Part shown: piece by piece, positions 9,280-18,563 of the stretch
Layout of the letters: the number at the start of each line of letters is the position of its first letter
How positions within the stretch are numbered: position 1 is the first letter of the stretch
Assembly: GCF_000282215.1 (NCBI RefSeq)
Contig: NZ_AKJS01000034.1
Span: 1 to 64,000 of the forward strand
Reading direction: 5' to 3'
Length of the DNA stretch: 64,000 nucleotides
Source: Pseudomonas sp. GM21
GTDB taxonomy: Bacteria > Pseudomonadota > Gammaproteobacteria > Pseudomonadales > Pseudomonadaceae
The notes under the pieces: generated by a model
What the model was told of the DNA's origin: nothing
The model's database searches: none
Seen by the model: only the letters and a program-made list of their open reading frames with translations
Translations under genes and position numbers: made by a program

Positions 9280-10356
9280 CTATTCGGCAGTGTCCTTTTC
9301 TATTTGCGCCATCAGTTTTCGCCGCGCCTGAATGGCCGCCTGGTCGGTAGCTACGATGATTTCCGGGTAGTCAAGGTGACGTGGGTCTTCCATGATATTG
9401 CGGTGTACCGCCTCGATAATGGCTTTGTCTTCGGCAAAGCCAATCTCGGTCAGGGTCTTGCACATGTTCAGAGTGACTGGGTCCATGTCGGGAATGTCAA
9501 AGCCGCCGAACCACATATAGCGGAAGCGCGTCGGCGTCTCCGGAGTGGTGACGTGCAGCACGCGGAACTTGAAGTGCGTGCGCTTTCCCGGCTCGGCGTT
9601 CAGGTCCTCGATATCCAGAGTGGCCACGTTCAGGGCCGGAGACACATAGCTGCCATAGTTATACCGATTGACCTTTTTCTGCATGCCGATGGCCGTTACT
9701 TCGGCAAACATGGGCGGCAAATTGCACTCCTTGAAATCCTGCCGGAAACTGACCTGATCTTCAGTAACGGTCACCGTCGGCGCGCCCACCCAGTCAAGAA
9801 TTTTGAATGAGGTGGCGTGTACGTAGCCGAAGTGGGTGAGATCCAGCACGTTCTCTTTCAGCAGCATGTAGTTACCATGGGCAAGTGTTTCGCCACTCCA
9901 GGAGGAGTAGTTGGGGTCGGCCGGCCATTCGGCTTCCACAGGAGGCCCTTCCACGATCTTTTCCGGGTCGCCCATCCATACCCAGACAAAAGGCGGCTTG
10001 TCGACGGCTGTGTATGCGCGGACTTTGCAGCGGCTGGGAATTTGCGTCTGTGAGGGAATCCGTACACAGCTCCCCGTCGCGTCGAAGGTAAAACCGTGAT
10101 AGCCACATTGGATCGCGTCGCCCACCACTTTGCCCGAGGAGAGCGGGGCCCAGCGGTGGGGGCAGCGGTCTTCCAGTGCTGCTACTGTGCCGTCTTCCTT
10201 GCGAAAAAGAACCACTTTGGTGTCCAGCATTGTCAAGGCCAACGGTTCGCGGCCCAATTGCGTAGAGGTAGTGGCTACCCACCAGCAGTTGCGCGGGTAA
10301 TTGGGTTTGATAATCCCTTCAGGGACGGCCGTTGTGTCAGTGGCAATCAGGGTCAT
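9280..10356 (-). CDS. Rieske aromatic oxygenase/demethylase, oxygenase component
   Basis: A 358-residue VanA-like Rieske oxygenase. Rieske ligands are C65, H67, C84 and H87. The iron-site motif KENVLDLTHFGYVH gives N169, D172, H175 and H180. O- or N-demethylation and ring hydroxylation are the common reactions in this family. No reductase is adjacent; the VanB-like protein at 23638, or VanB, would have to supply electrons. It is first in a leftward row with a SnoaL-like protein, a GlcG-like protein and an amidohydrolase, beside formaldehyde dehydrogenase, which favours demethylation (inference). The leader has GATGAGGAGG and AATAAAAA (10372-10379). Confidence 0.85.
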   Translation of the reverse strand: MTLIATDTTAVPEGIIKPNYPRNCWWVATTSTQLGREPLALTMLDTKVVLFRKEDGTVAALEDRCPHRWAPLSSGKVVGDAIQCGYHGFTFDATGSCVRIPSQTQIPSRCKVRAYTAVDKPPFVWVWMGDPEKIVEGPPVEAEWPADPNYSSWSGETLAHGNYMLLKENVLDLTHFGYVHATSFKILDWVGAPTVTVTEDQVSFRQDFKECNLPPMFAEVTAIGMQKKVNRYNYGSYVSPALNVATLDIEDLNAEPGKRTHFKFRVLHVTTPETPTRFRYMWFGGFDIPDMDPVTLNMCKTLTEIGFAEDKAIIEAVHRNIMEDPRHLDYPEIIVATDQAAIQARRKLMAQIEKDTAE

Positions 10357-10423
10357 GAAGCCTCCTCATCGTTTTTATTGTAAGGCGTAATTGAAGCAAT
10401 GGTCTGCGGGTGCTGCGCCGGCC

Positions 10424-10804
10424 TTACTGCGGCAAGCGGCTGCCATGGAACGAGGTGATCTTCCAGCCCTCAGGGCCGTTGAGCCACACCTGAGTGACAA
10501 AGCCCTCACCGCGAACCGGAGTGTCTTCGCCGCGTTTTTGCAAGGTATTGATCTGGGAGCCGGTCATGACCGCAATGTCGCCATACAGGCGCACTTCCAG
10601 CCTGCCGCGTTCGACATCAAGGTAACGGACTACGTCGCGGGCATAGGCCAAGTACTCGGTTTTGTCGTGCACCATGCCGGTAGTGTGTACGTACACTAGG
10701 TCATCGGTGAACAGTTGGGCGATAGCCTCTCGGTCGTCCGCAATAAGTGCAGTGCGACGTAGGCCTTCTGCCTCGATGACTTCCTGAATGAGTTGTTGAT
10801 TCAT
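10424..10804 (-). CDS. SnoaL-like / NTF2-fold protein
   Basis: A 126-residue protein of the nuclear-transport-factor-2/SnoaL-like superfamily, a cone-shaped fold used by small isomerases, dehydratases and ring-hydroxylating-dioxygenase beta-like subunits. The start at 10804 gives the normal length; the ribosome site is weak. It shares a clear block with the protein at 31183, including VERGRLEVRLYGDIAVMTG here against VERGELRVRIYGETAVMTG there, so the two are paralogues. It lies between a Rieske oxygenase gene and a GlcG-like gene. The reaction is unknown. Confidence 0.75.
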   Translation of the reverse strand: MNQQLIQEVIEAEGLRRTALIADDREAIAQLFTDDLVYVHTTGMVHDKTEYLAYARDVVRYLDVERGRLEVRLYGDIAVMTGSQINTLQKRGEDTPVRGEGFVTQVWLNGPEGWKITSFHGSRLPQ

Positions 10805-10848
10805 TGCAACTAATACCTGTGGTGAGTGAAAGAGAAAACGGTTTTTAT

Positions 10849-11289
10849 TTACTCGCTGATACCGCAATCGGCGACCAATTTGGCGGCCAGCAGACCGGCC
10901 AGCGCACAACGCTCATCGTTGTCGGAGCTGTCGCCACTGATACCGACGGCACCGATGACTTCTCCGCCAGCATCACGGATCAGAACTCCGCCAGGGACCG
11001 GCACCATGTTGCCGCCGGCGAGGTCGCTCAAGGCGTTGAAGAACACCGGCATTAGTGCCGCACGCCGTGCCAGTTCGCGGCCGCCGAAGCCCATGCCGAG
11101 CACCGATGCCGCTTTACCGTTGGCAATTTGTGGGCGTAGCAAGCTGGCACGCTCATCACGTTTGATGGCTAGCACATGGCCGCCGGCATCGAGTACGGCG
11201 ACGCAAATGGGCTGAAGTTGTAGAAGCCGGGCTTCAGCCAGGGCCGCATCGACAATGATCGAAGCCTGGGCGAGGGTCAGTTTGCTCAT
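10849..11289 (-). CDS. GlcG/HbpS-family protein (DUF336)
   Basis: A 146-residue member of the GlcG/HbpS family (PF03928). The characteristic AVLDAGGHVLAIKRD (about 31-45), a glycine-rich VPGGVLIRD and GAVGISGDSSDNDE are visible. HbpS binds haem, and family members often sit next to aromatic or glycolate oxidation genes, but no enzymatic role is settled. Its ATG overlaps the stop of the upstream amidohydrolase by 4 bp, so the two are translationally coupled. In this operon it might be an accessory or binding protein; that is a guess. Confidence 0.8.
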   Translation of the reverse strand: MSKLTLAQASIIVDAALAEARLLQLQPICVAVLDAGGHVLAIKRDERASLLRPQIANGKAASVLGMGFGGRELARRAALMPVFFNALSDLAGGNMVPVPGGVLIRDAGGEVIGAVGISGDSSDNDERCALAGLLAAKLVADCGISE

Positions 11290-12662
11290 AGGGATGCCTT
11301 CGGCAAGTCAATGGAGGAGGGGCGTTTACCCATTTCAACGGCGCGTTTGCGGGTGTGCAGTTCGGACCACTTCACGGTGTTGAAGTCGCTCACGCGATTG
11401 GGGTCATAGCCGGGCACTTGTGCTTGAACGCGGACGCCACCTAAGAACACACCACGGATTTTTTCGCGCTCTTGCAAGATCGAAACGTTCTGTAGAGGAG
11501 AGCCTTCAACGAATATGAAGTCGGCCCGACGGCCTACTTCCAGCGCGCCTACTTTTTGCGTGGCCGGCATCATTTTGGCGGAAACCGAGGTCGCCGCCCG
11601 CAACGCTTGCGCTGGGCTGAAACCCAGCCACTCGACCAGTATTTCAATTTCCCTCGCGTGCCATTCGCCATAGGGGGTAATTGCAAAGCCGGCATCGCTG
11701 CCGGTCATAAAGGGCACACCGGCTTCGCGGGCTTTGCGCAGGTTACGGCAACCGATATCAATAACGCGTTGTTGCATGGCGCGATAGCCGGACTTGGTAG
11801 AGGCTTCGTACGTCTCGGCGAACTCCACATTGTTGGCGAGCATGGTCAAGGTCGGCGCAATATGCGAGCCCGACTGCAGGATCGCGTCGATACAGGCATC
11901 GTCCAGAAAGAACGCATGGAAGATCACGTCCACGCCGGCCTTCGCGGCGTACATGACCGCTTCGCGGCCGTAGGCATGTACCGCGATTTTTTTGCCCAGG
12001 CGGTGGGCTTCCGCGACCATTGCACTGGTCTCTTCCTGAGTGAAGGCGGCGATGTGCTCGCCGTTCTCACGCATATGCGCGCCATCCATGCTGATCTTAA
12101 TCAGGTCGACGCCGTCTTTGGCCTGGCGGCGTATTTCGGCAACCTGCTCATCTCGGGTTTCACACAGGCGACCGGTAAAATAATCCGGCGTGCCGACCCA
12201 GCTCGGGAACCAATCGTTCAGACTTTGGCGGTTGGCGATCACGTTGCTGCTCGCGGCAATTCTCGGCCCTTTGAACATGCCAGCGTTGATTGCGTTGCGT
12301 ACGGAGACGCTGCACTGACCGGCATCGCCTGGCACCACCACCGAGGTATAGCCGGCAGCGAGTACGTGCTGGGTAAAAAACAATCCACGCAGGGCGCGAA
12401 ATTCTGGTGACACAAACAGGTCGACGTCTTCTTCGCTTTTGGCGTTGCCAAACACCAGGTGGGTATGAACATCCACCAGGCCGGGCATCACGAAGTGGTC
12501 ACCGGCATCGACAACTTCATCCCCGAGTTCCGGCCTGGGGGCCGAGCTCTGAGGCCCGACATAGCTGAATACGCCGTTCTCAATCACCAGGGCCTGATCG
12601 CTACGGGCATCGTCTTCCAGCCCGGTGAACAAGGTTTTGCAGTTAACGTGAATGCGGGACAT
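11286..12662 (-). CDS. Metal-dependent amidohydrolase
   Basis: A 458-residue amidohydrolase-superfamily enzyme of the imidazolonepropionase/prolidase-like branch, hydrolysing an amide, lactam or cyclic ester. Metal-site residues are visible in order: HTH in VDVHTHLV (H66, H68), a lysine in DLIKISMDG, histidines in KIAVHAYG and VIFHAFF, and aspartate in GSDAGFA. It appears complete and active. It is first in the four-gene leftward row ending with the Rieske oxygenase and is divergent from fdhA. The leader carries AACAATAA directly before AAGG (12673-12680), an Hfq/Crc-like motif. Its presence suggests a nitrogen-containing or lactone intermediate (inference). Confidence 0.8.
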   Translation of the reverse strand: MSRIHVNCKTLFTGLEDDARSDQALVIENGVFSYVGPQSSAPRPELGDEVVDAGDHFVMPGLVDVHTHLVFGNAKSEEDVDLFVSPEFRALRGLFFTQHVLAAGYTSVVVPGDAGQCSVSVRNAINAGMFKGPRIAASSNVIANRQSLNDWFPSWVGTPDYFTGRLCETRDEQVAEIRRQAKDGVDLIKISMDGAHMRENGEHIAAFTQEETSAMVAEAHRLGKKIAVHAYGREAVMYAAKAGVDVIFHAFFLDDACIDAILQSGSHIAPTLTMLANNVEFAETYEASTKSGYRAMQQRVIDIGCRNLRKAREAGVPFMTGSDAGFAITPYGEWHAREIEILVEWLGFSPAQALRAATSVSAKMMPATQKVGALEVGRRADFIFVEGSPLQNVSILQEREKIRGVFLGGVRVQAQVPGYDPNRVSDFNTVKWSELHTRKRAVEMGKRPSSIDLPKASL

Positions 12663-12988
12663 GGTGTGCGCCTTATTGTTGTACTCAGATGCACAGTACG
12701 GAGCGAGCCTCGTACTAGGTAGTGAAAGATATTGCTACCGAGCTATGCCAAAAATTCATGCTCCTTCTACGCGATAAACCCATCCTTTCTCACGCTGCAA
12801 GTCAGGGCTCACGCACGTATTGCTGTGGGCGATAGCTGGCATCCCAAGGCGCAATTTGCCCGCGCACCCGTCCCGTGCGAGGTTGCCGAGGCTGGGTTCG
12901 ACGGCCTTTGCGGCGGCTGCGGTCATCAATCACCTACACGCTGTCGCGCCGATCCCATACAAATAAAACAACAAAAGGAAACAAGGAC
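12663..12988. promoter_or_regulatory. Divergent control region, amidohydrolase / fdhA
   Basis: A 326-bp gap between two divergently transcribed genes that must hold both promoters. Both edges have AANAANAA motifs (12673-12680 for the left gene, 12967-12974 for fdhA). I could not identify a convincing LysR operator or sigma-70 boxes by eye. Confidence 0.5.
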
Positions 12989-14188
12989 ATGACAGACAAT
13001 CGTGGTGTTGTATATCTGGGCGCAGGCAAGGTCGAAGTACAGGAAATTGCCTACCCCAAGATGCAGGATCCTCGTGGTCGCAAGATCGAACATGCCGTTA
13101 TTCTCAAGGTTGTTTCGACCAACATCTGTGGTTCTGACCAGCACATGGTGCGTGGCCGCACGACGGCACAAGCCGGCTTGGTACTGGGCCACGAAATTAC
13201 CGGTGAGGTCATTGAAAAAGGCAGTGACGTCGAGCATCTCAAGATTGGCGACCTGGTTTCCGTGCCGTTCAACGTTGCGTGTGGGCGTTGCCGTTCCTGC
13301 AAGGAGCAGCACACCGGAGTTTGCCTGACGGTGAATCCTGCTCGCGCTGGCGGCGCCTACGGTTATGTCGACATGGGCGACTGGACGGGTGGTCAGGCCG
13401 ACTATGTGCTGGTGCCGTATGCCGACTTCAATCTTCTGAAGTTGCCTGACCGCGACAAGGCGATGGAGAAGATACGTGACCTTACCTGTCTTTCCGACAT
13501 CCTGCCGACGGGCTATCACGGCGCCGTGACGGCAGGGGTGGGGCCGGGTAGCACAGTGTATGTTGCCGGCGCTGGGCCAGTCGGTTTGGCGGCTGCCGCG
13601 TCGGCGCGCTTACTCGGTGCGGCCGTGGTCATTATCGGGGACGTCAATCCGGTTCGGTTGGTGCACGCCAAGGCGCAGGGCTTTGAGGTCGTCGATTTGT
13701 CCCTAGACACGCCGTTGCATGAACAGATTGCTGCCCTGTTGGGGGAGCCGGAAGTCGATTGTGCGGTGGATGCGGTTGGTTTCGAGGCGCGTGGCCATGG
13801 CCATTCGGGTGTGCAACACGAAGCGCCGGCCACCGTACTTAACTCGCTAATGCAGGTCACCCGAGTGGCTGGCAAGATTGGGATTCCGGGGCTCTACGTT
13901 ACGGAAGATCCGGGTGCAGTGGATGCCGCGGCCAAGATAGGGGCGCTGAGCATTCGTTTTGGCCTTGGCTGGGCGAAGTCTCATAGCTTCCATACCGGCC
14001 AAACGCCGGTAATGAAGTACAACCGCGCCTTGATGCAGGCCATTATGTGGGACCGTATCAATATTGCCGAAGTGGTGGGCGTGCAAGTCATCAGCCTGGA
14101 CGACGCACCCAAGGGCTACGGCGAGTTCGATGCGGGAGTACCGAAGAAGTTTGTAATCGATCCCCATCGAACCTTCAGTGCGGCGTGA
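12989..14188 (+). CDS. fdhA: Glutathione-independent formaldehyde dehydrogenase
   Basis: A 399-residue zinc-dependent medium-chain dehydrogenase matching Pseudomonas putida-type formaldehyde dehydrogenase in length and features. It oxidises formaldehyde to formate with tightly bound NAD. Catalytic zinc residues are C47 (NICGSDQH) and H68-E69 (GHE). The structural zinc lobe has C98, C101, C104 and C112. The NAD-binding motif is GAGPVG near 190. The ATG at 12989 follows AAAGGAAACAAGGAC; AACAACAA at 12967-12974 is a likely Hfq/Crc site. It ends before a strong terminator. Its place among Rieske demethylases fits disposal of demethylation formaldehyde. Confidence 0.93.
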   Translation: MTDNRGVVYLGAGKVEVQEIAYPKMQDPRGRKIEHAVILKVVSTNICGSDQHMVRGRTTAQAGLVLGHEITGEVIEKGSDVEHLKIGDLVSVPFNVACGRCRSCKEQHTGVCLTVNPARAGGAYGYVDMGDWTGGQADYVLVPYADFNLLKLPDRDKAMEKIRDLTCLSDILPTGYHGAVTAGVGPGSTVYVAGAGPVGLAAAASARLLGAAVVIIGDVNPVRLVHAKAQGFEVVDLSLDTPLHEQIAALLGEPEVDCAVDAVGFEARGHGHSGVQHEAPATVLNSLMQVTRVAGKIGIPGLYVTEDPGAVDAAAKIGALSIRFGLGWAKSHSFHTGQTPVMKYNRALMQAIMWDRINIAEVVGVQVISLDDAPKGYGEFDAGVPKKFVIDPHRTFSAA

Positions 14189-14731
14189 GAATGTGCGCAC
14201 GGGCATGAGGGTTAAGCCTGCGTGATTAAGCCTTGCGGAAAAAATGCCGAACCATAAGGTTCGGCATTTTTGTTCGCCCGGCAGGGTTTTTAGCCTTGAG
14301 ACGTCGGCGGGAAAATGTCGGTTAATCGCAAAAAATTCCCGCATCTCGACGTGCACCTGGAGCATGGAAAAGATCTCTTTCTGTCTGCCGATTCTTAGAT
14401 GATCGCCTGCCACGTAGATAGTCGCGGTTCTTTGCCTGATGCGGCGAGTGCGTCTACGGCAAGCGTTTGGGACAGAAGTTCGATGAATCGGCTCGGCGCG
14501 TCGTGGGTGAAAATCTCTTGCTTGAGGTGATTCAGTATCCATTTTTAGTGACTTAGGGCAGCCATCTCCGGTAGCGATACATCGTATGCCTACCTGCCAT
14601 TAGTAAAATTTGCGATTTACCCGGAAAGTAACGACCACGCGGCAGCTGCTGACTGCAATCGCAGGCATCAATGAAGCCTGAAGTTGGGCCAGCGTTAGCC
14701 GGACTAATAAAAATAAAAAGTGAGAAGAGCC
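14189..14731. other. Intergenic: terminator plus possible decayed leftward gene
   Basis: After the fdhA terminator, the - strand between about 14300 and 14545 has gene-like residues in two different frames (for example THDAPSRFIELLSQTL and later QKEIFSMLQVHVEMREFFA), interrupted by a stop. This looks like a frameshifted relic, family unrecognised. The last 30 bp are the A-rich leader of the pseudogene at 14732, with AATAAAAA at 14706-14713. Confidence 0.4.
14240..14271 (+). terminator. fdhA transcription terminator
   Basis: A perfect 14-bp stem AAAAATGCCGAACC / GGTTCGGCATTTTT with an ATAA loop, ending in Ts, 52 bp after the fdhA stop. The symmetry lets it work in both directions. Confidence 0.9.
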
Positions 14732-15130
14732 ATGAGCCAGCTTGTTAAGGATTTGGTCGTTGGTGGCAGTATCGGTGGCGTGTGCGCCGACATTGCTTTG
14801 CGTCGCAAAGGTGTTCGAGTGGATTTGGTCGAGATCAAATCTGAGTCGACGTTGCATGGCGTCGGCATCCCTCAGCGCTGCAACGTGATGCGCAAAATGG
14901 CGCGTCCTGGTGTGCTGGGCAGCGCTCTGCAAGCAGCCGATGCGTTCGATGATGTCGGTATCTATAACGCCTATGTAAAGCCTCCGGCTGGCGTTCCAGG
15001 GCGCCGCCTCGTGGGCCCCAACCAATCGGCGAATGTCGGGACTTTACGCCTTGCTCTGCATGAAGATGGTGAGTTCTTCAAAGTGGCCACGCGGCTTTTG
15101 GGTGACAAATATCCGCCACGACACCCTGGT
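14732..15130 (+). pseudogene. Truncated FAD-dependent monooxygenase
   Basis: The first about 115 residues align by eye with the flavin monooxygenase at 31611-32741: a dinucleotide motif VGGSIGG, RRKGVRVDLVEIKSE, HGVGIPQRCNVMRKMARPGVL and a GRRLVG segment. After about 15100 the match ends and no GD motif or C-terminal half follows. An intact A-rich leader with an Hfq/Crc-like motif remains, so it was once expressed like its neighbours. It is a dead third flavin monooxygenase, probably a decayed duplicate. It lies 5' of the big rightward operon. Confidence 0.75.
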
Positions 15131-15418
15131 CAATCCGTTCGGCATTGCACCTCCAAATTCTTTCCCATGATCGCCCATCAGGTCGCCTTTCAGGTGGCTG
15201 ATGTTAAAGCATTGTCTACGACCACGGTTCAGACCGAATCAACCTGGTTCGACAAATGTTCGAGCGCACGGGTCAACCCATCAGTTCGCGTTAGCCGAGC
15301 ATGGCGCGCGGTCGAATTGGTTTAGTAACAACCGCCATCCCTTCATGGGCTCGATACCGATGCCGGGACGGTTATGCAGACGATCCGCCACACAAAAACA
15401 ATAAAGAGGGTTACTTCG
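15131..15418 (+). promoter_or_regulatory. Leader region of the DUF1302 operon
   Basis: It probably contains the promoter of the rightward operon starting at 15419. The left part may still be pseudogene debris. AACAATAA at 15397-15404 followed by AGAGGG just before the ATG is an Hfq/Crc-like site. I could not pick out promoter boxes with confidence. Confidence 0.4.
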
Positions 15419-17098
15419 ATGTCGATTCGCAAGGTCGCCGTTCCGCGGCGCGTACCCAATCGTCTGACGCTGGCTGCTGCCTTGGTGCTTGGCGCGCCAG
15501 CGGCTATGGCGTTTCAGGTGGACACCGGCAACCCGGACTTCAGCCTGCGTTGGGATAACACGGTCAAGTACAGCGCCGCTTGGCGCGCCCAAAACCCCAG
15601 TAGCAAACTCGTTGATGGGCAGGTGGCACTCAATCAGGACGACGGTGATCGGGCCTTCAAAAAGGGCCTGATCTCTAACCGTACCGATATCCTTTCCGAA
15701 CTGGATATGTCCTTCAAAAACGTCGGCGCGCGCCTCAGTGGCGCCGCCTGGTACGACACCGAATATCAGCAAGACAACGACAACACTGATCCGCCACGTG
15801 CCAACGCGCGTTCGGTGCCCTATGACGAATTTACCGATGACACCCGCCACTTGCACGGCGGTGACGGCGAATTACTTGATGCGTTTGTGTACTGGAACGG
15901 CGAGTTGGGCGATCACTCCACGTCATTGCGCGCCGGGCGCCACGGGTTGATCTGGGGCGAGAGTCTGTTCTTCGGTGCCAACGGCATAGCCGGTGGCATG
16001 GGGCCGGTCGACGTGGTCAAGGCGCAGTCCGTCCCTAACACCCAGTTCAAGGAAATCACCCGTCCGGTCAATCAGCTGTCGGGGACCTTTCAACTGACCG
16101 ACGACGTGTCGCTCGGCGCCTTCTACCAACTGGAATGGGAAGAAACGCGTCTTCCGGGCGCCGGCAGTTATTTCTCCACAAGTGACATCATCGGTGAAGG
16201 CAACGAACGCTTGATCGTGGGGGCACCCTTCCCAGCATTCCTCGGTGGCAATGCCAGCAGCCCGGCGGCGTTCTTCCACGGCAATGACAAGGAAGCAAAA
16301 AGTTCGGGGCAGGGCGGCTTGCAGCTGAAATTCAGCGCGGAGACGGTCGAATACGGCCTTTATGCGATCCAGTACCACGACAAAACCCCCAAGTTGTACC
16401 TCAAACCTTCTACTAGTGTGCCGAACTTCAGCACCGGCCAAATCGGTGAGTACTACTGGGTGTACCCGGAAGACATTCAGGCCCTGGGCGCGAGTTTTTC
16501 TACCACCGTCGAGGAATACAGCTTCGCCGGTGAAGCCTCGATGCGCTGGAACATGCCGCTGGTTTCCAACGGTCAAACCGTCCTGCCTGGCGTTGAAGCC
16601 AATAACGATAGCGACCCGCTGTACGCCATCGGCCGTACTGCCCACGTCAACCTCAACGTATTGGCTTCCTTCGGGCCGAACTTCATTGCCAATGAGTCGG
16701 GACTTGTCGGTGAGATGGCCTGGAACCGGTTGCTGAACGTCACTCAAAACCGCGCCGCCCTGGACCCGAATGTCACCGATGACGGTCTCGGTTTCAAGGT
16801 GGTTTACACCCCGACCTACCGCCAGTTTTTCTCTGGCATCGATATCAGTGTTCCGGTCGGCATCAGCTACTTCCCGCTGGGCAAATCCGCTGTGATCGGT
16901 GCGTTCGGCCCGGACAACGGCGGCGATATGAACATCGGCATTACCGCCACCTACCTGGACCGCGTTACCGCAGGCCTCACCTACACGCATTACTACGGCG
17001 CCGAGGACACAGCCCTCAATGGAGCCACCCAGTTCATCATGAAGCAATCGCTGAAAGACCGAGACTACTTGTCTTTCTCCGTCAAGACCACATTTTAA
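15419..17098 (+). CDS. DUF1302 family outer-envelope protein
   Basis: A 559-residue DUF1302 (PF06980) protein. It has a signal peptide (about 1-33, ending PAAMA), the typical start FQVDTGNPDFSLRWDNTVKYS, and alternating beta-strand-like segments ending in SFSVKTTF, consistent with an outer-membrane beta barrel. These proteins regularly occur with DUF1329, YCF48-like and MMPL proteins, in loci for hydrophobic substrates such as steroids; a role in uptake or export of the pathway substrate is inferred. The ATG at 15419 follows AAGAGGG. It is the first gene of the rightward operon; the DUF1329 gene starts 12 bp after its stop. Confidence 0.88.
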   Translation: MSIRKVAVPRRVPNRLTLAAALVLGAPAAMAFQVDTGNPDFSLRWDNTVKYSAAWRAQNPSSKLVDGQVALNQDDGDRAFKKGLISNRTDILSELDMSFKNVGARLSGAAWYDTEYQQDNDNTDPPRANARSVPYDEFTDDTRHLHGGDGELLDAFVYWNGELGDHSTSLRAGRHGLIWGESLFFGANGIAGGMGPVDVVKAQSVPNTQFKEITRPVNQLSGTFQLTDDVSLGAFYQLEWEETRLPGAGSYFSTSDIIGEGNERLIVGAPFPAFLGGNASSPAAFFHGNDKEAKSSGQGGLQLKFSAETVEYGLYAIQYHDKTPKLYLKPSTSVPNFSTGQIGEYYWVYPEDIQALGASFSTTVEEYSFAGEASMRWNMPLVSNGQTVLPGVEANNDSDPLYAIGRTAHVNLNVLASFGPNFIANESGLVGEMAWNRLLNVTQNRAALDPNVTDDGLGFKVVYTPTYRQFFSGIDISVPVGISYFPLGKSAVIGAFGPDNGGDMNIGITATYLDRVTAGLTYTHYYGAEDTALNGATQFIMKQSLKDRDYLSFSVKTTF

Positions 17099-17110
17099 GA
17101 GGACTTGCGC

Positions 17111-18478
17111 ATGCCTACTCAGTTCACCCTCAAGGCCTTGTGCCTGACCGTACTGGCCGCTGTTGCTCCGTTGGCTTTGGCTGCTGCCACCCCAGAAGAA
17201 GCCGCTGCATTGGGCAAAACCCTGACGCCCTTTGGCGCAGAGAAGGCGGGCAATGCCGATGGCACCATTCCGGCATGGGATGGCGGTTACACCAAAGTGG
17301 ATCCGGCATTCCAACCTGGCGGTAAACGCGGCGACCCATTCGCAGCTGATAAACCGTTGTTTAGCATCAACTCGACCAACATGGACAAGTACGCTGACAA
17401 ACTTAGCGACGGCACCAAGGAGATGTTGAAGCGGTACCCCCAAACCTATCGCCTAGATATCTACCCCACCCACCGCAGTGCGGCTGCGCCGCAATGGGTA
17501 TACGACAACACCCTGAAGAACGCTACTAATGCCAAGCTGGTTGATAGCAGTGCTGGCCCGGTCCCGCAGGGTGCGTTTGGCGGTATCCCGTTTCCGGTGC
17601 CGCATAACGGCGACGAGGCAATGTGGAACCACCTGCTCAATTGGCGGGGCACCTCGATCGCACTGGATTTTCGCCATTACCTGATGACGGCGGATGGGAA
17701 TCAGGTGATGACCACCGACGGCAAAGCCATTCAGGAGATGCCGTATTACTTTCAGGAAGGCTCCGCCGACACCTTTGACGGCGACTACTGGATGTTCCGT
17801 CTGCTCAACGTCGGGCCACCGTTGCGCGCCGGCGAGCAGATCGTGGGCCGCACCAACATCAATGGCGACCTGTCCCAGGCGCACGTCTATCTGACCGGTC
17901 AACGCCGGGTGCGCAAGCTGCCGAACGCCTGTTGCGACACGCCGACTCCAGCGACCGCCGGGGTAATGTCGTTTGACGAACTGAGCGTGTACCAAGGTCG
18001 TCTTGATCGTTTCAAGTGGAAGCTGGTGGGTAAGAAAGAGCTTTATATCCCTTACAACGCCAACAAAGTGCTGACCGCGCAAAAGCCTGAAGATTTGCTG
18101 CTTAAAAGCCACCTGAACCCGGACTACGTACGTTGGGAACTGCACCGCGTCTGGGTGGTGGAGGCCAATCTGGAGCCGGGCAAACGTCACCAGCTTCCCA
18201 AGGGTCGCTACTACCTCGACGAAGATACCTGGCAAGCCATGTTAGGCGACCGTTGGGATGCCAATGGCCAACTCGCCAAGAGCCTGTGGTCGTTGCCGGC
18301 CGTGATGCCTGATCTTCCCGCCGTCGCACAGCTGACCTCAGGTTTCTACGACCTGACCTCCGGCACCTGGTTCGTGCAAAGCGTCTTTGGCGGCAAGAAC
18401 TCGCAGTACGCGATTGTCGATCGCTACAAAAAATCTGAGTTCTCTCCAAACGCGATGGCAGGGCAGGGAGTGCGTTAA
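17111..18478 (+). CDS. DUF1329 family periplasmic/outer-membrane protein
   Basis: A 455-residue DUF1329 (PF07044) protein with a cleavable signal peptide (about 1-25, ending LALAA). Next come a conserved ATPEEAAALGKTLTPFGAEKAGNADGTIPAW-type N-terminus and a C-terminal region rich in W and Y. The family is thought to have a LolB/LppX-like fold and works with DUF1302 and MMPL partners, perhaps carrying a hydrophobic ligand across the periplasm; that is not proven. The ATG at 17111 follows AAGAGGAC. A 9-bp GC-rich hairpin lies in the 85-bp gap to the YCF48 gene. Confidence 0.88.
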   Translation: MPTQFTLKALCLTVLAAVAPLALAAATPEEAAALGKTLTPFGAEKAGNADGTIPAWDGGYTKVDPAFQPGGKRGDPFAADKPLFSINSTNMDKYADKLSDGTKEMLKRYPQTYRLDIYPTHRSAAAPQWVYDNTLKNATNAKLVDSSAGPVPQGAFGGIPFPVPHNGDEAMWNHLLNWRGTSIALDFRHYLMTADGNQVMTTDGKAIQEMPYYFQEGSADTFDGDYWMFRLLNVGPPLRAGEQIVGRTNINGDLSQAHVYLTGQRRVRKLPNACCDTPTPATAGVMSFDELSVYQGRLDRFKWKLVGKKELYIPYNANKVLTAQKPEDLLLKSHLNPDYVRWELHRVWVVEANLEPGKRHQLPKGRYYLDEDTWQAMLGDRWDANGQLAKSLWSLPAVMPDLPAVAQLTSGFYDLTSGTWFVQSVFGGKNSQYAIVDRYKKSEFSPNAMAGQGVR

Positions 18479-18501
18479 GAGCCATGTGTTGCTAGGCAGG
18501 A

Positions 18502-18524
18502 GGCGGGGACGTGGTGTCCCCGCC
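18502..18524 (+). other. Intra-operon hairpin GGCGGGGAC / GTCCCCGCC
   Basis: A perfect 9-bp GC-rich stem with a 5-base loop (GTGGT) between the DUF1329 and YCF48 genes. No T-run follows, so mRNA stabilisation or partial attenuation is likelier than termination. Confidence 0.6.
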
Positions 18525-18563
18525 GCCACGAATGACACAGCACATGATTTACCGAGGTAGTTA

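Noticed and set aside
15923..17443. 506-codon minus-strand open frame opposite DUF1302
   Set aside because: Shadow of the DUF1302 and DUF1329 genes, with no family features.
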